Shown here one piece after another: positions 1 through 5,228 of a DNA stretch of 5,628 nt. This stretch comes from Anaerobacillus sp. (lineage in GTDB: Bacteria > Bacillota > Bacilli > Bacillales_H > Anaerobacillaceae): assembly GCA_007120055.1 (NCBI GenBank), contig SKOL01000446.1, positions 1-5,628 of the forward strand, written 5' to 3'. Position 1 is the first letter of the stretch; every line of letters begins with the position of its first letter. The position numbers were made by a program, and so were the translations under genes. Under the pieces are notes generated by a model. It was not told the DNA's origin. It saw only the letters and a list, made by a program, of their open reading frames with translations, and did not search any database.

Positions 1-245
1 TTATCATACACAAAATAGGTTATCCCTATATTTGCTAATCCTTCCAGTAATCGATCTAATAACCCAAGTGAGGTAATCCCCTTATCTGTTACGATCAAAA
101 CACTATCTATTGCTTTGTTTTTTATGAGAGGTGGTAATTTAATTAAGCTGTTTTCTCCTTCTAATAATTGCGGTTTTCGCCACGGTAAAAAACGAGCAGC
201 TATTTTAAAAGTGAGTTGATACAACCTGCAATACAATCTGTACAT
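1..245 (-). CDS. Iron-containing alcohol dehydrogenase, N-terminal part (cut by window edge)
   Basis: This is the first 81 codons of a gene that continues past the left edge. Fe-ADH family enzymes are cytosolic NAD(P)H-dependent oxidoreductases that interconvert alcohols and aldehydes or ketones. What is seen: a hydrophobic, aromatic N-terminus (MYRLYCRLYQLTFKIAARF), then PWRKPQLLEGENSLIKLP, then VLIVTDKGITSLGLLDRL, which reads as the first beta-strand and turn of the Rossmann-like domain in the class III Fe-ADH subgroup that carries an N-terminal extension. The iron ligands would lie outside the window, so activity cannot be judged. The start at 245 is supported by AGAGAGG at 259-253, seven bases upstream, and by an in-frame stop at 278-276. 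An overlapping ATG at 250 is in another frame. The family call rests on recall of the N-terminal pattern. Substrate is unknown. Confidence 0.75.
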   Translation of the reverse strand, partial: MYRLYCRLYQLTFKIAARFLPWRKPQLLEGENSLIKLPPLIKNKAIDSVLIVTDKGITSLGLLDRLLEGLANIGITYFVYD

Positions 246-270
246 AGCATTACCTCTCTTTTTAAAATCG

Positions 271-299
271 ATTATTTAAAATTAGTTTCGTTAAAACAA
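271..299 (-). promoter_or_regulatory. Possible SigA promoter for the alcohol dehydrogenase gene
   Basis: On the minus strand TTGTTT (299-294) is separated by 17 bases from AATAAT (276-271). The -10 matches at five of six positions and the -35 at only three. Transcription would begin near 264, giving a leader of about 20 bases that carries the AGAGAGG ribosome binding site. In DNA this AT-rich such matches arise by chance, so this is a weak call. Confidence 0.3.
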
Positions 300-366
300 T
301 TGTAATAGATATCCGCTGTGAAAAGACCAAAAGATTTGAAATGAATCAAAAATAGGAGCGCTGGAG

Positions 367-491
367 TGGCGATCGTATGATTTTTTTATTGAGTTAATTC
401 GGTTTTATTTGCGATTATTAGATTTATCTTGCGAAAAGGCATGTTTTTCTTGCGATAAATAGAATTTAACTTGCACCCCACTTTTAGACAG
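367..491. repeat. Tandem array of six 20-22 bp TTGCGA units
   Basis: Six diverged units follow each other directly at 367-388, 389-408, 409-428, 429-449, 450-470 and 471-491. Units 3, 4 and 5 begin with exactly TTGCGA, unit 1 with TGGCGA, unit 2 with TTGAGT and unit 6 with TTGCAC. Units 1, 2, 3 and 5 then run through an A/T-rich middle to a T-rich end, and units 3 to 5 end in TC or AC. The spacing is close to two helical turns. On the minus strand the 21-base units at 491-429 keep one frame open, giving SQEKHAF-like heptapeptides, but there is no start codon with a ribosome binding site. I read it as a non-coding, probably dispersed intergenic repeat. That it occurs elsewhere in the genome is inference. 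The flank at about 354-366 may belong to the same element. Confidence 0.6.
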
Positions 492-570
492 ACTCTTAGT
501 ATTAAGTTAATCAAATTTTATTTGTTAAGATCAGAATGCGGCGCATAATAAAGATAATTACTGTTTATTC

Positions 571-585
571 CACTAACGCTTAGTG
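571..585. other. Small perfect hairpin
   Basis: CACTAA (571-576) and TTAGTG (580-585) are perfect inverted arms around a three-base loop CGC. The stem is only six pairs and is not followed by a clear T tract on the minus strand. It lies just beyond the clpE terminator and could be a backup pause site, or chance. Confidence 0.3.
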
Positions 586-608
586 TTTAATAAGGTGTAT
601 GAAAAATA

Positions 609-643
609 AAAAAGCACGAAGAAAACTGCTCTTCGTGCTTTTT
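609..643 (-). terminator. Rho-independent terminator of clpE, potentially bidirectional
   Basis: The arms 609-622 and 630-643 are perfect reverse complements over 14 bases, with a GC-containing core (GCACGAAGA, 614-622) and a seven-base loop (623-629). The clpE stop is 37 bases upstream on the minus strand. Past the hairpin the minus strand reads T6, A, T5, a good U tract. The plus strand also ends in T5, so it could stop transcription from either side. It separates clpE from the alcohol dehydrogenase gene. Confidence 0.9.
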
Positions 644-680
644 ACAATGCGAATTAAAGTTTTTTCACTCTACCAACTCA

Positions 681-2819
681 TTAACTCCCCTGAACTATTA
701 GGTTCCCTTCCTCAACATACACACTCACACTTTCAACGTCCACTTCATCAATGATCAAATCTGTAATTTGATCTTCGATTTTTTCTTGGATAACGCGGCG
801 TAAAGGACGGGCACCAAATGCAGGGCTATATCCAAGCTCGGCAAGTTTTTTCTTAGCGTCATCATTAATTTCCAACTTAATCCCTTGCTCACGAAGAGTG
901 TTCATTAAATCAACGAGCAGAATGTCGACGATTTTCGTCAGCTCTTCTTTTTCAAGGTGGTTAAATTCAATAATAGCGTCAAAGCGGTTTAAAAACTCAG
1001 GTCTAAAGTAGTCTGCCAATGTTTCTAGTACACTTGAATAATCTACATTTTCTGTTGCTCCAAATCCGAGTGCGCTCTTCTTTTTATGCTGAACGCCAGC
1101 GTTAGACGTCATAATAATTACTGTTTCTTTAAAGCTTACAACTCTTCCTTGGCTATCAGTTAAGCGACCGTCTTCCATGATCTGTAAAAACATATTCGTG
1201 ACGTCAGGGTGTGCTTTTTCGACTTCATCTAACAAGACGATTGTATATGGGTTGCGACGAACTTGTTCCGTTAATTGTCCAGCTTCTTCGTGCCCGACAT
1301 AACCTGGAGGTGAGCCTATTAATTTGGAGACGGAGTGCTTTTCCATGTACTCACTCATGTCTAATCGAATCATAGCCTCTTTACTTCCAAACAACTCTTC
1401 AGCTAGTGTTTTGGTTAGCTCCGTTTTACCTGTTCCAGTCGGTCCGACAAAAAGGAATGAAGCTGTAGGGCGCTGTTTAGATTTTAAGCCAGCGCGACCA
1501 CGACGTACAGCTTTTGCTACTTTTTCAACAGCATTTTCTTGCCCAATAACTTTTTTAGCTAACCGTGATTGTAAATCTTTTAATTTCGATTGTTCACTTT
1601 CGTTAAGCTTACTTACAGGTATGCCTGTTTGCTTTTCAATAATTTTTTCGATATGCGACACATTGACTTCCTTCGTCTCAACTGGAGCCGTCTTCAACCT
1701 TTCTTGAAGCTCGATTTCTTCATCCCGAAGTTTTGCTGCTTTTTCATATTGTTCATTTTTCGTTGCTTCTTGTTTCTCCTCGACAATTTCACCAAGGCGA
1801 ACTTGAATATGCTCTTTATCAGAATGGCTTTGAACTAAATTTAATTTTGAACCTGCTTCATCCATGAGATCAATGGCTTTGTCAGGTAAAAAACGATCTT
1901 GAATGTAGCGTTGTGATAAATTGACACACGCTTTTAAAACGTCATCTGAATATTTTACCTCATGGTAGCTTTCATAAATTGGGCGAATCCCTTTTAAAAT
2001 TTCAAAAGCCTCATCGGCCGAAGGTTCTTTGACAGTAATCGGTTGGAAGCGACGCTCTAGTGCAGGGTCTTTTTCGATCAGGCGATACTCTTTGAGTGTT
2101 GTTGCTCCAACAATTTGTAAGTCGCCACGAGCTAGCGCTGGTTTTAAAATATTTCCGGCATCCATTGACCCTTCAGAAGAACTTCCAGCACCAATGACCA
2201 TATGCAGTTCATCAATAAACAGGATTACATTTTCACGTTGTTGTAATTCTTCAATGAGTTGTTTCATTTTTTCTTCAAACTGTCCGCGATAGCTAGTTCC
2301 GGCAACTAGAGAGTTCATCTCTAATGTGTATACTTCTTTATTTCTTAATTTCGCAGGAACTTTTCCTTCAGTAATTTTAAGAGCAAAGCCTTCAACGATT
2401 GCTGTTTTACCGACACCGGCTTCACCAATTAAAACAGGGTTATTTTTTGTGCGTCGGTTGAGTACTTCGATTAGACGTTCCACTTCTTTGTCGCGTCCGA
2501 TCACAGCATCGATTCTTCCTTGTCTAGCTTCTTCCGTTAAATTACGTCCGTGTTGATCTAAGAAGCCGCCACCACCACCTCCGCTTGTATTTTGAGTTTG
2601 GACCTGATTTGCATGTTGCTCATTAAAACCGCTTTGGTGAAAATTAGAATTTGAAAACATTTGCTTGAAAATATCATCAAAAGATCCGAATTGGTGATTA
2701 AATGGTTGTTTCATTTTGCGGTAGCATTCTGAACAAAGCTTAATATGTTTTTCTTGATGGTTAACATTCATGACCATTTGAACGTTAGCTTGTTTTTTTT
2801 GGCATTTTTCACAAATCAT
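681..2819 (-). CDS. clpE: ATP-dependent Clp protease ATP-binding subunit ClpE
   Basis: ClpE is a cytosolic Hsp100 AAA+ unfoldase that feeds heat-damaged or aggregated proteins to ClpP. The 712 residues are complete and close to the 699 of Bacillus subtilis ClpE as I recall it. In order: an N-terminal zinc finger (C3, C6, C29, C32), which marks ClpE within the family; a Gln/Asn-rich linker with six glycines (80-85); AAA domain 1 with Walker A GEAGVGKT (132-139), pore-loop Y177, Walker B ILFIDE (199-204) and arginine finger in LERRF (254-258); a UVR-type coiled segment (about 341-376); AAA domain 2 with Walker A GPTGTGKT (459-466), pore-loop Y507, Walker B (527-532), arginine finger near R612 and sensor 2 GARPLRR (669-675). 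LGF at 584-586 fits the ClpP-docking loop. The ATG at 2819 has AAAGGAGG (2835-2828) eight bases upstream. CtsR operators in the leader indicate heat and protein-stress control. A terminator follows. Confidence 0.97.
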   Translation of the reverse strand: MICEKCQKKQANVQMVMNVNHQEKHIKLCSECYRKMKQPFNHQFGSFDDIFKQMFSNSNFHQSGFNEQHANQVQTQNTSGGGGGGFLDQHGRNLTEEARQGRIDAVIGRDKEVERLIEVLNRRTKNNPVLIGEAGVGKTAIVEGFALKITEGKVPAKLRNKEVYTLEMNSLVAGTSYRGQFEEKMKQLIEELQQRENVILFIDELHMVIGAGSSSEGSMDAGNILKPALARGDLQIVGATTLKEYRLIEKDPALERRFQPITVKEPSADEAFEILKGIRPIYESYHEVKYSDDVLKACVNLSQRYIQDRFLPDKAIDLMDEAGSKLNLVQSHSDKEHIQVRLGEIVEEKQEATKNEQYEKAAKLRDEEIELQERLKTAPVETKEVNVSHIEKIIEKQTGIPVSKLNESEQSKLKDLQSRLAKKVIGQENAVEKVAKAVRRGRAGLKSKQRPTASFLFVGPTGTGKTELTKTLAEELFGSKEAMIRLDMSEYMEKHSVSKLIGSPPGYVGHEEAGQLTEQVRRNPYTIVLLDEVEKAHPDVTNMFLQIMEDGRLTDSQGRVVSFKETVIIMTSNAGVQHKKKSALGFGATENVDYSSVLETLADYFRPEFLNRFDAIIEFNHLEKEELTKIVDILLVDLMNTLREQGIKLEINDDAKKKLAELGYSPAFGARPLRRVIQEKIEDQITDLIIDEVDVESVSVYVEEGNLIVQGS

Positions 2820-2850
2820 AATAAATTCCTCCTTTAAATAATTTACTGAC

Positions 2851-2867
2851 TTTGACTATATTTGATC
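2851..2867 (-). promoter_or_regulatory. CtsR operator 3 (next to the ribosome binding site)
   Basis: The plus strand reads TTTGACT-ATA-TTTGATC, two heptads with one deviation (GATC for GACC). TACTGAC (2844-2850) abuts it. It ends 16 bases from the clpE ribosome binding site, so CtsR bound here would sit well inside the transcribed region for any promoter further upstream. Confidence 0.85.
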
Positions 2868-2878
2868 AATTAACTATT

Positions 2879-2902
2879 AAAAAAGATGAGAGAACTCATC
2901 CT
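2879..2902 (-). terminator. Possible attenuator: hairpin 3 of the clpE leader with T6
   Basis: On the minus strand GATGAG (2900-2895), loop TTCT, CTCATC (2890-2885) form a perfect six-pair stem, extendable to eight with one G-U pair, followed at once by six Ts (2884-2879). It sits about 60 bases before the clpE start codon and in the sense direction, so it could end some transcripts early. The stem is short, so termination would be partial at best. Confidence 0.4.
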
Positions 2903-2911
2903 AACTCTAGC

Positions 2912-2934
2912 TACTGACTTTCGTCGCTTTAGCC
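2912..2934 (-). promoter_or_regulatory. Decayed CtsR operator
   Basis: The plus strand has TACTGAC (2912-2918), TTTCGTC (2919-2925), two bases, then TTTAGCC (2928-2934). The layout is that of the intact operators, including the abutting TACTGAC, but both heptads carry changes and the spacer is two instead of three. It probably no longer binds well. It is listed because the pattern is shared with its neighbours. Confidence 0.4.
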
Positions 2935-2963
2935 ACTGAAAATAATAATTATTGAATATACTG

Positions 2964-2980
2964 TTTGACTAACTTTGACC
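2964..2980 (-). promoter_or_regulatory. CtsR operator 2
   Basis: The plus strand reads TTTGACT-AAC-TTTGACC, again two perfect CtsR heptads three bases apart. The abutting element found at the other sites is shortened here to TACTG (2959-2963). It lies 56 bases from operator 1. Confidence 0.9.
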
Positions 2981-2997
2981 ATTAGTTTAATAAAAAA

Positions 2998-3017
2998 CAA
3001 TAGAAATTATTCTATTG
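2998..3017 (-). other. Hairpin 2 of the clpE leader, followed by T6
   Basis: CAATAGAA (2998-3005) and TTCTATTG (3010-3017) form a perfect eight-pair stem with a four-base loop. On the minus strand it runs straight into six Ts (2997-2992). The form is that of an intrinsic terminator, but the stem has only two GC pairs, so it would be weak. It overlaps the GTCAATA tail of operator 1. Confidence 0.5.
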
Positions 3018-3019
3018 AC

Positions 3020-3036
3020 TTTGACTTTCTTTGACC
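3020..3036 (-). promoter_or_regulatory. CtsR operator 1 (promoter-proximal)
   Basis: The plus strand reads TTTGACT-TTC-TTTGACC, the reverse complement of the CtsR heptad repeat RGTCAAA-NNN-RGTCAAA, with both heptads perfect. A further half-site-like TATTGAC (3013-3019) abuts it directly. CtsR represses class III heat-shock genes of low-GC Gram-positive bacteria and releases DNA on heat or protein stress. Confidence 0.9.
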
Positions 3037-3053
3037 AATTAATTCAAAAGAAA

Positions 3054-3075
3054 GATGGGCGATATACGACCATCA
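3054..3075 (-). other. Hairpin 1 of the clpE leader
   Basis: On the minus strand GATGG (3075-3071) pairs with CCATC (3058-3054). Inside, after one mismatch, CG pairs with CG around the loop TATAT. It begins about ten bases after the predicted transcript start and is followed by TTTCTTTT. It is terminator-like but imperfect. Confidence 0.4.
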
Positions 3076-3091
3076 ACTTTTGTTACTTTAT

Positions 3092-3119
3092 ATTATAATC
3101 ATCTAGTGAAATTCGTCAA
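3092..3119 (-). promoter_or_regulatory. SigA-type promoter of clpE
   Basis: On the minus strand TTGACG (3119-3114, five of six to consensus) stands 16 bases from a perfect TATAAT (3097-3092). The predicted start is near 3085. It begins 27 bases after the stop of the upstream gene. All CtsR operators lie downstream of it, the nearest about 50 bases past the start, so either repression acts by blocking elongation or further promoters lie inside the operator array. Confidence 0.65.
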
Positions 3120-3146
3120 CTGTCTTGCTCAAAATTTTTCGCATCA

Positions 3147-4094
3147 CTACGCAAAACGATAATAAATCAATAAAATCGTTGCTAATACAAAAATGAAATT
3201 AAGAAATATAAAAATAAATTGATCTATTTTTCGTGTATGCATTTGTACCGGTGGGTTATAAAAACTAGTATTTTCAATAATAAACGTAATTAAGATGATA
3301 TGGATCATAAAGTGACCGATGATTTCCAGCAGGCCAAACAACATCGTCGTACTAATAAAAATGAGGGTTAATACAAGGGCTAGCAACCGATTTAAAACCC
3401 CTACGACGAGCAGATAACCAACGACAAATTCGATAAATGCACTAAGTAATACAAATGTCGCTGCATCAAAACCAAATGTCGGTACACCATGGTTAAAAAT
3501 AATATCAATACTCATTTCCTGATAAACCCATTTTTCAACTGCGACCCAGCAAAGAGAGAGACCTGTTCCTAAATAAAGCGCAGGCATTCCAAGTCGTTCC
3601 CACTTTGTACTTTGTAAGAATAGTGCAAAAGCAATTGCTAAGTAAAAGGCATAATCTAAAATGTGAAACCAGCCAATAGCAATCAAAGCATCAAAAAACA
3701 CAACAACAATTGCAACTGCAGCTATTTTTGTAGCAATGTGGTGTGGAATTAAAAGCAACACTATAATTGCAATTCCAACAATTAATCGAAAGGTTGTGAG
3801 TTCAATTTCAGGTGCTAAAATTGAGTTCCATAATAATTGAATGAAAATTGCAATAGCTGTTCCATATTTTAAAATACGCCCTGTATAAGGTTCGAAACGA
3901 GCGATCTTTTTATCGAAAGCTTTAACAATTTTTAACTTCATTAATGCAGGAATGATTTGCGGTAAAAGAGCTAAAACAATGGCAATCACGATTGTTAGTA
4001 AGAAAAAATCCCAAGTTAATATATTTTCGATTGGTTCGCGAACTGCCTCGGCTTCGGTAAACCATTTTACATGTAATCCTCTAGTTGTACTCAT
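3147..4094 (-). CDS. DoxX-like integral membrane protein
   Basis: A 315-residue protein of the cytoplasmic membrane. About ten hydrophobic segments can be drawn (roughly 28-50, 74-94, 100-117, 121-143, 147-161, 170-191, 212-234, 236-256, 257-274, 291-311). The C-terminal part, with WVAVEKWVY (183-191), HGVPTFGF (202-209), AFIEFVVGYLLVVGVLNR (219-236) and EIIGHFMIH (257-265), resembles the DoxX group of small membrane proteins, some of which accompany quinone and thiol-stress enzymes. At 315 residues it is about twice a usual DoxX protein, so the N-terminal half may be a second module or an unrelated one. The frame is open upstream to a TTG at 4124, but the ATG at 4094 is chosen because GAGGTGA (4106-4100) lies five bases before it. 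It follows the oxidoreductase gene by 76 bases and may share its transcript. Function unproven. Confidence 0.75.
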   Translation of the reverse strand: MSTTRGLHVKWFTEAEAVREPIENILTWDFFLLTIVIAIVLALLPQIIPALMKLKIVKAFDKKIARFEPYTGRILKYGTAIAIFIQLLWNSILAPEIELTTFRLIVGIAIIVLLLIPHHIATKIAAVAIVVVFFDALIAIGWFHILDYAFYLAIAFALFLQSTKWERLGMPALYLGTGLSLCWVAVEKWVYQEMSIDIIFNHGVPTFGFDAATFVLLSAFIEFVVGYLLVVGVLNRLLALVLTLIFISTTMLFGLLEIIGHFMIHIILITFIIENTSFYNPPVQMHTRKIDQFIFIFLNFIFVLATILLIYYRFA

Positions 4095-4130
4095 AATGAT
4101 CACCTCTAAAATGAGTATTCCCAATTTGAG

Positions 4131-4161
4131 GTGTCTGACACTAAAGAAAGTGAACTTTCAC
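4131..4161. other. Inverted repeats in the gap between the oxidoreductase and membrane protein genes
   Basis: GTGTCTGACAC (4131-4141) is a perfect 11-base inverted repeat with a one-base centre. Next to it GAAAGT (4146-4151) pairs with ACTTTC (4154-4159), in competition with GTGAA (4150-4154) and TTCAC (4157-4161). No continuous T tract follows on the minus strand, so I do not call a terminator. It could be a processing site, a weak pause or an operator. Confidence 0.35.
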
Positions 4162-4170
4162 CAAAATTTA

Positions 4171-5136
4171 TTAATCAAATGTAATAACGATACTTCCATT
4201 GAACTCATGGGCTTCTAGTGCTTCATGAGCTTTTGCAGCTTGTTCGCAAGTAAATGTTTTGCCAACGAGAGCAGTTAGTTTCTTTTCTGCAAACAGTCGA
4301 CTAATTTCTTTCCCTGCTTCGATTTGCTTTTGTAAAGGGACAGTAAATAAAAGTACCCCAACAAGAGAGGCGTTTTTCATATTTAATAGACGCCATGGAA
4401 GTTCTGGTGTATTATTTTTAGGAGATCCGACAGTAATAATTCGGCCTCCGTTAGCAATCATCTGGAAGTCTTGTTCGATGTTTTCACTTAATGAAACATC
4501 CATAATAACATCTACGCCAGTTCCATTCGTAAGAGCATTAACTTTTTCAACGACGTTTTCCTGTTGATAAAGTATGACTTCATCAGCACCAGCTTGTTTA
4601 GCTAATGTAGCCTTTTCTTCATTTCCAGCAGTGGCAATCGTGTAAGCACCCACCGATTTTGCTAATTGAATTGCCGCATGGCCTACAGCTCCAGCCCCAC
4701 CAAAAATAAGGACTTTTTCACCTTTTTCAAGCTTTGCACGATAAAACAAGGCGAGGTGAGCAGTCATAAACGCCATAGATAAAGCAGCACCATCGACCGT
4801 CGATACATGGGGAGCAAGGGGAAACACGTCTTCTTCGCCAACAGCAACAAACTGAGCCGCTGTCCCTTTAATATTCGTTCCCCAGACGCGGTCGCCAACT
4901 TTCCACTTAGTAACATTACTTCCTACTTCGACAACAATTCCTCCTAAATCAAAGTGGGGAATATGTGGGAATCTTTCAACGGGACGAACCCCCGAACGGA
5001 AATATGTATCTACAGGATTAATTCCGCTAGCTTCTACTTTTATTAAAATCTCGTCAGCACTAATGGACGGTCTTTGTAATTCTACAGTTTGTAAAACATC
5101 AGGTTTACCGTGTTCATAATAAACAACAGCTTTCAT
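4171..5136 (-). CDS. NADPH:quinone oxidoreductase-like medium-chain dehydrogenase, zinc-free
   Basis: A complete 321-residue cytosolic MDR-family enzyme of the zeta-crystallin (quinone oxidoreductase) type, expected to use NAD(P)H to reduce quinones or activated alkenes. The GroES-like catalytic domain (about 1-125) shows the family signature GINPVDTYFRSG (38-49) and VEVGSNVTKWKVGDRVWG (69-86). The Rossmann domain (about 126-265) carries the dinucleotide loop GGAGAVGHAAIQLAK (146-160), AGADEVI (182-188) and NGTGVDVIMD (204-213). The only cysteine is C297, so neither the catalytic nor the structural zinc site of true alcohol dehydrogenases can form. Length is normal. The ATG at 5136 has AAGGAG (5152-5147) ten bases upstream. 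Its own promoter lies at 5215-5207. The DoxX-like gene follows by 76 bases. The exact substrate cannot be read from the sequence. Confidence 0.9.
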   Translation of the reverse strand: MKAVVYYEHGKPDVLQTVELQRPSISADEILIKVEASGINPVDTYFRSGVRPVERFPHIPHFDLGGIVVEVGSNVTKWKVGDRVWGTNIKGTAAQFVAVGEEDVFPLAPHVSTVDGAALSMAFMTAHLALFYRAKLEKGEKVLIFGGAGAVGHAAIQLAKSVGAYTIATAGNEEKATLAKQAGADEVILYQQENVVEKVNALTNGTGVDVIMDVSLSENIEQDFQMIANGGRIITVGSPKNNTPELPWRLLNMKNASLVGVLLFTVPLQKQIEAGKEISRLFAEKKLTALVGKTFTCEQAAKAHEALEAHEFNGSIVITFD

Positions 5137-5165
5137 TTTTTTTCAGCTCCTTACAGATTTAGATA

Positions 5166-5173
5166 TGTGCACA
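5166..5173. other. Eight-base palindrome in the oxidoreductase leader
   Basis: TGTGCACA (5166-5173) is a perfect palindrome between the predicted transcription start and the ribosome binding site. It is more GC-rich than its surroundings. It could be part of an operator, but eight bases is short. Confidence 0.2.
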
Positions 5174-5181
5174 CGCAATAT

Positions 5182-5200
5182 GTAATTTAAAAATTATTAC
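5182..5200. promoter_or_regulatory. Imperfect palindrome at the oxidoreductase transcription start, possible operator
   Basis: GTAATTTAAAAATTATTAC has perfect outer arms GTAAT (5182-5186) and ATTAC (5196-5200) with an A/T core. It lies at the predicted start of transcription, where a repressor would act. Quinone-responsive MarR/DUF24-type repressors often use AT-rich palindromes in such positions, but I cannot match this one to a named regulator. In AT-rich DNA it may be chance. Confidence 0.3.
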
Positions 5201-5206
5201 TCAATC

Positions 5207-5215
5207 ATTATAACA
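5207..5215 (-). promoter_or_regulatory. Extended -10 promoter of the oxidoreductase gene
   Basis: The minus strand reads TGTTATAAT (5215-5207), a perfect TATAAT with the TGN extension that lets RNA polymerase manage with a poor -35. The hexamer 17 bases upstream is CACTTG (5235-5230), a weak match. A better TTGACG (5232-5227) is only 14 bases away, too close. Transcription would begin near 5200. It starts 13 bases past the stop of the upstream gene. Confidence 0.6.
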
Positions 5216-5228
5216 ATAAAATGTCGCG

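Larger units (their letters stand above)
246..680. other. Intergenic region between clpE and the alcohol dehydrogenase gene
   Basis: This stretch of 435 bases contains no convincing gene. From high to low coordinates it holds the clpE terminator (643-609), a small hairpin (CACTAA, loop CGC, TTAGTG at 571-585), an AT-rich spacer, the six-unit tandem repeat (491-367) with a more GC-rich flank at about 354-375, and the probable promoter and ribosome binding site of the alcohol dehydrogenase. Short open frames here, such as a 15-codon frame from 536 on the plus strand, lack a ribosome binding site. Confidence 0.7.
2844..3057 (-). repeat. Diverged direct repeat of a hairpin-tail plus CtsR-operator module
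   Basis: Read on the minus strand, 3057-3013 and 2888-2844 align without a gap over 45 bases with 36 matches. Each copy starts with the CATC closing a hairpin, continues through a T-rich tract and TTAATT, and contains the CtsR operator followed by GTCARTA. The part around operator 2 (about 2997-2959) shares the T tract and operator. This points to duplication rather than independent origin of the sites. Confidence 0.6.
2820..3146 (-). other. clpE leader and promoter region
   Basis: This gap of 327 bases between the DoxX-like gene and clpE is densely structured. From the promoter downwards it holds a SigA-type promoter (3119-3092), a hairpin (3075-3054), CtsR operator 1 (3036-3020), a second hairpin that overlaps its tail (3017-2998), CtsR operator 2 (2980-2964), a decayed operator (2934-2912), a third hairpin with T6 (2902-2879), CtsR operator 3 (2867-2851) and the ribosome binding site (2835-2828). 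From the promoter shown, transcription would begin near 3085, giving a leader of about 266 bases. No open frame of note lies in it, and no terminator is evident between the membrane protein gene and the promoter. Confidence 0.75.

Noticed and set aside
335..350. TTTGA/TCAAA inverted repeat upstream of the alcohol dehydrogenase as an operator
   Set aside because: Five-base arms in AT-rich DNA, not extendable, and not at the predicted promoter.
411..494. Small minus-strand protein with repeated heptapeptides across the TTGCGA array
   Set aside because: The frame opens after a stop without an ATG or ribosome binding site. The peptide periodicity follows from the 21-base DNA repeat.
536..583. 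15-codon plus-strand frame starting at ATG 536
   Set aside because: Very short, no ribosome binding site, and it lies opposite the general transcription direction of the window.
1324..2556. Several plus-strand open frames of 76-127 codons opposite clpE
   Set aside because: They are antisense shadows of a strongly conserved gene, lack ribosome binding sites and encode low-complexity Ser/Phe-rich sequence.
2565..2582. Run of glycine codons in clpE as a slippage-prone repeat or phase-variation site
   Set aside because: The codons are mixed GGT/GGA/GGC types and the repeat step is three bases, so slippage would not shift the frame. It is best read as a flexible linker between the zinc finger and the AAA module.
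3009..3038. Second SigA promoter TTGGTC-N18-TAGAAT overlapping CtsR operator 1
   Set aside because: The -35 matches at only three of six positions and the spacing is 18. It would fit CtsR control well, but the sequence alone does not support listing it.
4095..4124. Longer start of the DoxX-like protein at a TTG at 4124
   Set aside because: The TTG has no ribosome binding site, whereas the ATG at 4094 has GAGGTGA five bases upstream. The extra ten codons overlap that ribosome binding site.
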